Source: Halicephalobus mephisto
Taxonomy: Eukaryota > Nematoda > Chromadorea > Rhabditida > Panagrolaimidae
Direction of reading: 5' to 3'
NCBI GenBank assembly: GCA_009193035.1
Contig: SWDT01000349.1
Span: forward strand, 1 to 13,574
DNA length: 13,574 nt
Below are positions 1 to 6,469 of this stretch, piece after piece (the first letter of the stretch is position 1; every line of letters starts with the position of its first letter). A model generated the notes under the pieces. The model was given only the letters and a program-made list of their open reading frames with translations, had not been told where the DNA came from and did not search any database. Made by a program: the position numbers and the translations under genes.

Positions 1-138
1 AATTTAATAGATAACTTCACGACTGATTGTGGAAATAATTTACAATTAACCTCAGAAGGTTATGCTTTAAAATCTATTAGAGAAAAAAGATCGGATCACA
101 ACTCAGTTAAAACCTTTCGAGAAGCAGGAGAACTATAA
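1..138 (+). CDS. 3' end of an unidentified ORF (left-truncated by the window)
   Basis: Frame 1 is open from the first base to a TAA stop at 136-138, giving 45 codons of a protein whose start lies outside the window. The visible tail is hydrophilic and mixed-charge, with no recognisable motif. It is on the same strand as the next two ORFs and 57 bases ahead of the next start, like the tight gene packing of a Maverick/Polinton or related virus. I infer that it belongs to the same element, but I cannot name the protein. A fortuitous open frame is possible given the short length. Confidence 0.35.
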   Translation, partial: NLIDNFTTDCGNNLQLTSEGYALKSIREKRSDHNSVKTFREAGEL

Positions 139-195
139 TATCTAGAAAATAATATCAAGAATCAATGAAGACATTTAACAGAAAGTTTTTGTCAA

Positions 196-969
196 ATGTT
201 CAATGATCATAATGAAATTTTAGAAATATTATTGAAAGAGAATCCAAAGAAATTTATTCAAAAAGTTTTAAATTACACAACAGTTGATGTTAAAATAATT
301 AATAATAGTATTATTGAAGTTAAGTTCTGTAAAGAAATTGATAATAAACTAATCGAATTTACTGACTTAAATGATATTAAGGGTTATATACCTATCAAAA
401 TTAAGAAGTATAACGATAAAATATGGTATATGAAAGATAATGTAATTACTAATGATAATTCGCTACAGCAAACTGTTGCGAACAATATCTCTAGTTTAAA
501 AAATGTTGAAATAAAGAATAACTATAACTTACGGTTCTTGAAAAAGAAACTAATTTTTAAAGAACATATTTTCAATGATGTGAAAACTAATATTGAAGAA
601 GAATTACTAAATGAGATGAGGCAAATGTCGAATGCTGATGTGGAATTAAAAGAGAATGAGCAGAATTCGGTGATTCCTCATGAAATAATAAATGACTTGG
701 ATAGTTTATTCGAATCGTATTGGTTGAAGTATTGGAGAATTTATGTAACAATTGCTTCGACACTAATTTATGTGTTTCTTGCTAGATCTTTGATTTATAT
801 TGTTTCACCACAGTTTTCTTTAAGTAAAAAGGATCAAAGTAGAGTTAAATTAGTTTCTTTTGAGGATGAATCAATTCCAACTGAAAAAATAGAAATGAAA
901 CCTCTTAAAGTTGAAAGAAAGCGAAGTTTAACTAACTTCCCATCTGTTCTTTCATTAAATAAGAGTTAA
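196..969 (+). CDS. 257-aa single-pass membrane protein, probable Maverick/Polinton-linked ORF
   Basis: An intact 257-codon frame, far longer than expected by chance in such AT-rich DNA. The product is lysine-, asparagine- and isoleucine-rich. One clear hydrophobic segment lies at about residues 180-203, following a WLKYW aromatic patch, and a basic and serine-rich tail of about 50 residues follows. The N-terminal 175 residues are hydrophilic with no motif I recognise. The layout suggests a one-pass membrane protein with the long N-terminal part on one side. It lies 18 bp before the next + strand ORF and close to a penton-like gene, so I infer it is a structural or accessory gene of the element. 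It is not recognised by family, and the start at 196 is simply the first ATG of the frame. Confidence 0.5.
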   Translation: MFNDHNEILEILLKENPKKFIQKVLNYTTVDVKIINNSIIEVKFCKEIDNKLIEFTDLNDIKGYIPIKIKKYNDKIWYMKDNVITNDNSLQQTVANNISSLKNVEIKNNYNLRFLKKKLIFKEHIFNDVKTNIEEELLNEMRQMSNADVELKENEQNSVIPHEIINDLDSLFESYWLKYWRIYVTIASTLIYVFLARSLIYIVSPQFSLSKKDQSRVKLVSFEDESIPTEKIEMKPLKVERKRSLTNFPSVLSLNKS

Positions 970-987
970 AAAATTTAAAAATAATAA

Positions 988-1332
988 ATGGTGTTTGTGT
1001 TTTCGATGATTGAAAAGAATAATAAGTATAAATTATTGGATGAAAGTACTGCTAATAAAATCGAGCAGCTCAAAGTCCATGATGATAAGAGTTATGAGGG
1101 GAGTGGGCCACCGAATAATGATGATGAAAGAATTGGAAAATCGAATAATGATAATGAAATAATTGTAAAATCGAATAAAGATGAAAATAAAGTCGCATCC
1201 AAAAAACCTAGAAAAAAGAAATTAACAAAGAAAAATAAACAATTTGTCGATTATTTAGTAGGGAAAAATGTAACAGGTTCTGGATTTAAAACAATTCCAT
1301 CATATACTGAAAATAATAAAACTTCCTTATAA
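988..1332 (+). CDS. 114-aa small basic ORF with internal repeats, probable Maverick-linked protein
   Basis: A 114-codon intact frame starting 18 bp after the previous stop. The middle is low-complexity, with repeated units like SNNDNEIIVK encoded by a 30-bp tandem repeat. It is followed by a strongly basic stretch (about residues 72-84, KKPRKKKLTKKNK) that could bind DNA or act as a nuclear localisation signal. Near the C-terminus is VTGSGFK, close to the cleavage pattern of adenovirus-type proteases (hydrophobic-x-Gly-x-Gly). That would fit a processed core or minor structural peptide, but this is inference. The 3' end overlaps the oppositely oriented penton-like ORF by 6 bp, a compact virus-like arrangement. 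A second Met (SMIEKN) at residue 7 could be the real start. Confidence 0.45.
   Translation: MVFVFSMIEKNNKYKLLDESTANKIEQLKVHDDKSYEGSGPPNNDDERIGKSNNDNEIIVKSNKDENKVASKKPRKKKLTKKNKQFVDYLVGKNVTGSGFKTIPSYTENNKTSL
1112..1191 (+). repeat. 30-bp tandem repeat, about 2.6 copies, inside the small basic ORF
   Basis: Units begin CGAATAATGATGATG at 1112, CGAATAATGATAATG at 1142 and CGAATAAAGATG at 1172. The 30-bp period keeps the frame and encodes a decapeptide repeat of the form SNND-x-E-x-I-x-K. The third copy is partial and diverged. Confidence 0.7.
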
Positions 1333-1764
1333 TATCTCTTTCAAATCCAATTCAATAAAAATATTAACGTTCTTAAAATCAATCAAATGATTGTTGATAT
1401 CTACTAATTTTAAATTTATTTTATTTGGTCTGTTAGTTACTTCATGATAAATAATATTTTTTGGTTCTATTTTTATTTCATCATTAGGTCTAAATCTATA
1501 AATTGAATTGAATGTCTTTTTGTTAATATAAGAATCCTCAATTAAATTACATGTAATAAAAATATTATCAATGTTATTACTTGAGGATTTATTATTTTTC
1601 TCGTTATTATTATTTTGATCATTTGTATTTGTTTTTCTCCTAATTTCTAAATAACCATCTAATTTTATAACTCCTATTTTATACTTCTTGTGGAAAACTT
1701 CTTGAGGAAAAGAATATTCAAAAGTTGAATCGTTGGATGTTAGTTGTAGAATGAAAACTGTCAT
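1327..1764 (-). CDS. Shortened penton-type minor capsid protein of a Maverick/Polinton (adintovirus-like) element
   Basis: A 145-aa intact frame. The last 75 or so residues resemble the C-terminal part of the small jelly-roll (penton-like) protein found in Polintons/adintoviruses. Recognisable parts are a CNLIEDSYIN block, a RFRPNDEIKIEPKNIIY block, and a final strand pair around LKLVDINNHLIDF and IFIELDLK. The first 40 residues (MTVFILQLTS, then a hydrophobic strand and YKIGVIKLDGYLEI) resemble the usual N-terminus. Between them, where the family has well over 100 further residues, there is only an Asn/Lys/Ser-rich spacer (about residues 44-65). I read it as an internally deleted relative, so it may be a decayed copy although the frame is open. 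The stop end overlaps the + strand ORF by 6 bp. Confidence 0.6.
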   Translation of the reverse strand: MTVFILQLTSNDSTFEYSFPQEVFHKKYKIGVIKLDGYLEIRRKTNTNDQNNNNEKNNKSSSNNIDNIFITCNLIEDSYINKKTFNSIYRFRPNDEIKIEPKNIIYHEVTNRPNKINLKLVDINNHLIDFKNVNIFIELDLKEIL

Positions 1765-1850
1765 TTATTAATTGTGAAAAATTTCATGATTTATTTTCAT
1801 GCAAAATAAAAGGTATACGATTATTTCTTACGCTTGTCAACGAATTCTTC

Positions 1851-1983
1851 TCTCGTTTCAATGAAATAATGTTCCTCAGCAAAGACATTGTTGAGTTGCA
1901 AGACAAAAAGGAATTGTCTCGTTTTTAATGAAGCAATATTCTCAGACAAAGACGGTGTTATCAAGTACAATAAGGCACACCTT
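1851..1983 (+). repeat. Imperfect tandem duplication, period 66 bp
   Basis: TCTCGTTTCAATGAAATAAT at 1851 is echoed by TCTCGTTTTTAATGAAGCAA at 1917, and TCAGCAAAGACATTGTT by TCAGACAAAGACGGTGTT. The first 42 bases or so of each unit align with scattered changes. The rest of each unit is more diverged. Confidence 0.6.
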
Positions 1984-2211
1984 GAAAAATGATAAAATTC
2001 TGCTCAGACTAGCGTAAAAAGCATGTTAACTCTAAAATTCTCATTTAAGTCTCTTGGTAAGCGACCTGTGATGAGTACTTAGCCATGATTATTGCTCATA
2101 ATTTAAGAGGCACTGTCTGTAAATTTGTTCCTTATTTCTGTCAGGTCTCATACTAAAATCAGTGACTTTTAATATTTTTTCATTGCTTTTAAAGCGTGTC
2201 AGCTTTCTTAG

Positions 2212-2219
2212 TATATATA
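2212..2219 (+). promoter_or_regulatory. TATA-box-like element upstream of the LC8-IRG gene
   Basis: TATATATA lies 259 bp before the predicted start codon in moderately AT-rich DNA, with G on both sides. A TATA box here would place transcription start near 2245. This is inferred from sequence only; AT-rich DNA makes chance matches common. Confidence 0.3.
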
Positions 2220-2435
2220 GTACTCAATCGATTAGATTTACACTGTTTGTAACTGTCCGCTCACTTTGCTCACCGATCATTCGAGGATAGTTTATAGAAT
2301 TTTCGACTTTCAATATATTACTTATAATTGTTTTCAACAAAATAAATTTTCCGAGTATTGTTTGCCCTATCCTTCTAATTTTTGATAACATCTTATTTCC
2401 TGGTTCTAAATCTTAGCATGGTTTACATGACTTTA

Positions 2436-2445
2436 ATTTTTTCAG
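2436..2445 (+). promoter_or_regulatory. 3' splice site just upstream of the start codon (trans-splice or leader-intron acceptor)
   Basis: ATTTTTTCAG ends 32 bp before the predicted ATG at 2478 and matches the nematode TTTTCAG consensus. No upstream coding exon is evident, so it could be a spliced-leader acceptor or the end of a 5' leader intron. RNA reads carrying a spliced leader joined at 2446 would decide. Confidence 0.45.
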
Positions 2446-2477
2446 ATAATTTGTGTGAAACGCAAAAAGTATTAATC

Positions 2478-3821
2478 ATGGGAAATGCGCCAATCAAACG
2501 CGTGGATTTTTCAACGACTAAAGAAACGGTAGAGTATGCAGAGAGACTTTTAAAATGGGGCTGGTATAAGTATGTAATGCCTTTTTCATTATTACATAAT
2601 CCTCATTATTTATCATGTTGTTAATTTCAGTCGTGATACTATATCAGAGATCGAAAAATATATCGAAGATGCATTTGACAGAGAATATGACGGATCTTGG
2701 ATATGTGTTATCGCAACTCCAATTGTTCGTAGACATACTAATTCGTCAAACTACATTTCTCTCACTTGGGGGAGTTATAGCATACAATTATATACAAGCG
2801 CTACTTATGAACTCAAAAAACAACATGAAGAAGAACGCAAAAGACATGAAAAAGATATCAAAGAACGCGACGATAAATTTAAAAAAATGAAAGAAGATAT
2901 AGAAAGAGAACGCATGCGGCACGAACAACAAGAGCAACGCCTCACTAAAGAAGTAAAGAAATATAAGTCCGCTGATTTTGAAACGTGGGCAATGCTAAAG
3001 AATGATGACTCTATGTTCTCTCTCTTGGACGAGGTAATAGTTTGTGTTTTGAAATATAGTAGCATACGTTACCATTAAATAAGAATACTTATGAAAGTGA
3101 GGATATAAAAGTATTTTAGATTAAAAATAAATATTTTGGGACCGAGATGGAGAAACTTCGTGCTTACGCCAAAGATGAGTTTGGGATTGATCCGAGCAAA
3201 TTCAATTTGGCTATAACTGGGCAATCAGGTGTAGGGAAGTCAACTCTAATCAATGCTCTTCGTGAACTTAGTGACTATGCTAATGGAGCTGCGGGAATTG
3301 GTGTTACTGAGACCACTCATAATGTGAAAGGATATTATCATCCCGTTGTGAAACATTTGGTTTTATATGATCTACCAGGAGCAGGAACAGTATCACATCC
3401 AAACACAACATATTTCCGTGACAAAGGATTATATGCCGTTGATTTTATGTTGGTGGTTATGGTGAAACGCACTTTTGAAGGTGATTTGGTCCTCGCAAAA
3501 CTTGCACAAGACAGGCGTATTCCGATCGTCTTTGTTCGCAACCAAACTGAGAATGACTTTAATACAATGCGGAAAAACTCTAAATACAATAATATGGAAG
3601 ACAAAGAATTAATAAAACTGATGATTGCAGATATCAAGAAATCTATGGAACCAGATTTCTCAAAATACGCAATTCAAAATCCTCATGTATTTTGCATAGA
3701 AAGTCATTCACTGCGCGAGCGTAAAAACATGAAATTCGAAGAGCTCGATCTGCTTGACCATCTCAGTAAATTACAACATCCTCATAAAAATTTGTCATTA
3801 AAAGCCTTGAAACTTCATTAA
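2478..3821 (+). CDS. LC8 dynein light chain-coiled coil-IRG-like GTPase fusion (three exons)
   Basis: The model joins 2478-2563, 2631-3033 and 3120-3821. Both introns (67 and 86 nt) have GT...AG ends and keep the frame, giving 396 aa. Residues 1-86 align with LC8/DYNLL: an IK-x-x-D-x-S start, two helices, then FDREYDGSW and a WGSYSIQLY strand. LC8 proteins dimerise and bind short peptides. Residues 89-140 are a charged, almost uninterrupted helix likely to be a coiled coil. Residues 173-396 form an IRG-type G domain: P-loop GQSGVGKST (197-205), a TETT switch I region (226-229), DLPGAGT (247-253) and a weak G4, NQTE (304-307). IRG proteins are interferon-induced GTPases acting on pathogen vacuoles in vertebrates. 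The usual IRG C-terminal helical domain is missing. The MGN start hints at N-myristoylation but fits the consensus poorly. It lies between two minus-strand Maverick relics and is less AT-rich than they are. The function is unknown. Confidence 0.75.
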
Positions 3822-3900
3822 ACAATTGTATGACCGAGACTAAATCTATTCGAAGAACACGTACAATAGGAAGTCAGAAATATTTACTAAAGATGAATTT

Positions 3901-4119
3901 TCAGAAATCAAAGTAGTATGATATGTTTTTATTCTTGAAATAACAAACCCAATGAGTACCACTATTTCTACTCAAATCTAAATTCACAACTCCACATTCA
4001 TCATCATTAACCTTATCCGGAAGAGTATCCCTCATAAAAACTCCTCTAAAATTTTTAATTTTTAATTCTTTAGTTAGTTTTGTAATGTCGTAATTCGTTA
4101 ATGGTTTGTTAATAAACAT
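3901..4119 (-). pseudogene. 5' fragment of a Maverick/Polinton adenain-like cysteine protease
   Basis: A 72-codon frame closely resembles the N-terminal part of the Polinton/adintovirus protease that matures capsid proteins. It shows a KNFRGVFMRD block, an ECGVVNLD block and the GTHWVCYF block carrying the catalytic histidine, then SYYFDF. Family members run to well over 150 residues and carry an acidic residue and the catalytic cysteine further on. Here the frame stops right after the FD strand, so the cysteine part is missing. I see no continuation in the 80 bp between it and the GTPase gene. It is therefore a broken remnant, probably cut by the rearrangement or insertion that brought the + strand gene next to it. 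Confidence 0.75.
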
Positions 4120-4399
4120 TTATAATCAAGAAAAATTGACTCGAATTACAGTTTTGAAGTCACACAAGCCCTCCGAAGGGGCACTGGAGGGGCTCGTATC
4201 CTTTAGTAAAAATAAAAATTGTTAGAATCATACGTAATGCCCCGTATCCTCCCTTCGAGAGGGGAACCCCTCAATTTAAAAATGTTAACATTCTCGGGCT
4301 AGTACAAGGATATATAATCACTAAATCTCACATAATGTCCCGTATACTCCCTTCGGGAGAGGAGGGCCAAATGGGTGGGCCAGAAATGGCTATTATATA
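4120..4399. other. Non-coding junction between the Maverick relic and the LINE
   Basis: No coding frame is supported. The stretch is unusual in holding GC-rich hairpin blocks (4160-4370) in an otherwise AT-rich setting. The left part could contain the protease promoter. The right edge grades into the LINE at about 4370-4400. Confidence 0.5.
4188..4383 (+). repeat. Two diverged direct copies (period about 98 bp) each with a GC-rich hairpin
   Basis: CGTAATGCCCCGTATCCTCC at 4233 is repeated as CATAATGTCCCGTATACTCC at 4331. Each is followed by a short hairpin, CTCCCTTCGAGAGGGG in the first copy and CTCCCTTCGGGAG in the second. A related block, CCCTCCGAAGGGG, lies at about 4170. The flanks (GGGGCTCGTATCC and CGGGCTAGTAC) also correspond loosely. 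Outer edges are approximate. Confidence 0.6.
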
Positions 4400-5581
4400 C
4401 TACTACTAGACTATATCCTATGCAGCAGGAGGAAAGTCATGAGAGATGTCAGTGTGATCACTCCATTCAAAGCTGATAGTGACCACCGGCTGGTTCTCAC
4501 ATTTGTCGACTACGAGAAGGCTTTCGACACAATAGAGGCAAATGCAGTACTTCAAGCTCTTGCTAGACAAGGAGTAGAAGCGAGCTATCTAAGAATACTG
4601 AGGGACATGTACAACAACTGCTCAACATCGATAACCTTATATGACGAGCCTGTAGAAGTTCCAATTCACAGAGGAGTTAGACAAGGTGACACGATTAGTC
4701 CCAAGCTCTTTACTGCTTGCCACGAAGAAGTCATGAAAGAACTCGATTGGGAAGATAAAGGAATCAATATTGATGGGAAGAGACTGAATCACCTGAGATT
4801 CGCGGACGATATCGTGTTAATCACGACAAAACTAACAGAAGCACAGGAAATGCTGAGTGATCTAGATGAAGTTAGCCGAAGAGTAGGATTAAACATGAAT
4901 CTAGATAAAACTAAGCTCATGGCGAATGACTACGTCAAACGCAATCCTATACTCTGCCGTGGAGAAGTTATTGAAGAAGTACAACAGTACACATACCTCG
5001 GCCAACAAGTGAACATGGATCATGATCTCATTGGTGAAATCTCTAGAAGACGAAGAGCTGCATGGATGAGCTTTAATAGCATTAAGAAAGTTCTCAAGGA
5101 AACAAAGTCAAAGACAATGCGTGCTAAGCTTATCAATACTACGGTTCTCCCAGCATTGACGTACGGATGTGAAACTTGGTCATTAACAAAAACAGAAGCG
5201 AACAAAATCTCCGTCACGCAACGCGCCATCGAAAGAAGAACGTTGAAAATCACAAAACACGATAAAGTAACAAATGAAGAGTTACGAACTAGATCTGGAG
5301 CAAAGGAAGCAGGAGATGAATTGAGGAAAAAAAAGCATTCATGGGCAGAACACGTATGCAGAAGAGAAGACGGTCGCTGGACGAGAGCCATCACGGACTG
5401 GTTAGCATTTGCGAAGTCGTGGGAAGCTCTTGGTCTCAAGCGCACGCTCGGAAGGCCAAAGACGAGATGGTCAGACGAATTAAAGAAGAAGCATGGTCAT
5501 GCGTGGACCAGTCAAGCCCGCGATCGCAAAAAATGGCAAGTGTGCTGTGAATCGCAAGACAACACATTAGGCATAGGTTAA
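4400..5581 (+). pseudogene. RTE-clade non-LTR retrotransposon (LINE) ORF: endonuclease end fused to reverse transcriptase
   Basis: The frame is open from before the first ATG (4439) to TAA at 5579-5581. The first codons resemble the end of a LINE AP-endonuclease domain (LDYIL, DVSV, then SDHRLV at about 4475-4492). The frame then enters the reverse transcriptase core at VDYEKAFD without the usual stretch of over 200 residues between, so this copy is 5'-truncated and internally deleted. The RT core holds the first catalytic Asp in YEKAFD, RQGDTISP, the FADD active site (about 4798-4809) and YLGQQV. The C-terminal region has YGCETWSLT, the HxW-like HSWAEHVCRRED and GRPKTRW, typical of RTE-1-like elements of nematodes. 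The core looks intact and fairly young, but the element could not move on its own. Confidence 0.85.
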
Positions 5582-5640
5582 TTGTTGAGTTTTGATCTAG
5601 TCAAATGTTGTAATTTGGTTCTTTGAAAACGGTTCGATAA

Positions 5641-5646
5641 AATAAA
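5641..5646 (+). promoter_or_regulatory. AATAAA poly(A) signal in the LINE 3' tail
   Basis: AATAAA lies 60 bp after the LINE stop codon in the run GATAAAATAAAG. The 3' end of the element is probably near 5650, but no target-site duplication or clear tail repeat could be fixed. Confidence 0.4.
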
Positions 5647-5650
5647 GTGA

Positions 5651-6469
5651 GAGTAGAACAAGATATTTTTCCTTTTTAGAACTGTCAATATTTCGTTTCA
5701 TATTGTGCTTTCAAAACGATAAATATTACAGAAATCTAATCTGATAAGAAAAGACATGATTTACAAAAATATTATCATTATTGGGTTTACAACTCCGCTA
5801 ATTTATTAACTGTAATGATCCCAGATATTTCGAAGAATAAATAGGAGAAACAACAAACTACTTTGTTAAGAATCTTGTACAAATTTATTTTAAATGATTT
5901 ACGAATTGGTGAGAGTAAACCTTTGGTGTTGATTTCGAAATCAAAACAAAGATATTTCACAGCAAAATAAAGCAGTAACAGAGTCAGAACTTCAAAATAC
6001 ATTTTACTGTAACTCTTCAAGGAAGTTTTTATTAATCTTAGTTTTGAACTAAATTCCGGAACTGTATCGACAGAAACTTTTACTGTAGAATCTGAATCCT
6101 GGAAAAACCTCAATTCCCTAATCAACGGTAGATGGTTCAGGCAGAACTGCCAGGAAAGTTGTAAATTTCTCTAATGTTATATTATTGTATTACGGTATTG
6201 GATGAATGAGAGAATATATGGATTATTTATCGATAGTGAGTGTAAAACAAAATATAACTCAAATTCATGTTACCCACATAGAAACTCGACTATTACGCTT
6301 TTCTGGACCAATTCTGGAAAGTCCTAATCTGGATCTTTCTAGGAACTTTTAATTTTATAGTTTTTTTTGAAAATTCCAACTCAATTTATCATAGATCAGG
6401 TTTGTATGCGAAAATTCCCTACCATTCTGAATATTACCCTTTTCCAAAACTATCTACTACTCTGTAACT
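5651..6469. other. Stretch between the LINE and the GT92 gene, no supported gene
   Basis: AT-rich sequence. One 112-codon minus frame (5787-6125) has a hydrophobic stretch (EVLTLLLLYFAV), but no family is recognised and no splice links tie it to the neighbouring gene. I do not support it as a gene. The right part should contain the 3' untranslated region of the GT92 gene; no AATAAA is obvious on the minus strand just after its stop. Confidence 0.5.

Larger units (their letters stand above)
1765..2435. other. Non-coding stretch between the capsid relic and the LC8-IRG gene
   Basis: No convincing coding frame. It holds an imperfect 66-bp tandem duplication (1851-1983) and a TATA-like element at 2212-2219. 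It ends in a pyrimidine-rich tract and a 3' splice-like site at 2436-2445. It is likely to contain the promoter and 5' leader of the downstream + strand gene. Confidence 0.5.

Noticed and set aside
2478..2500. Firm N-myristoylation site at the MGNAPIKR start
   Set aside because: Gly2 and Asn3 fit, but the position that should be small (Ser/Thr/Ala/Gly/Cys/Asn) is Ile, so it is kept only as a hint.
3338..3637. 99-codon minus-strand frame opposite the GTPase
   Set aside because: It is antisense to the well-supported G domain and shows no motif; a shadow frame.
4233..4363. CRISPR-like repeat array
   Set aside because: Only two diverged copies at 98-bp spacing in a eukaryotic context; no regular spacers.
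5020..5445. 141-codon minus-strand frame opposite the LINE
   Set aside because: It is antisense to the reverse transcriptase, whose motifs are clear on the + strand.
5787..6125. 112-codon minus-strand frame with a hydrophobic stretch
   Set aside because: No family likeness, no fitting splice partners, and AT-rich DNA easily gives hydrophobic frames. It stays a weak possibility only.
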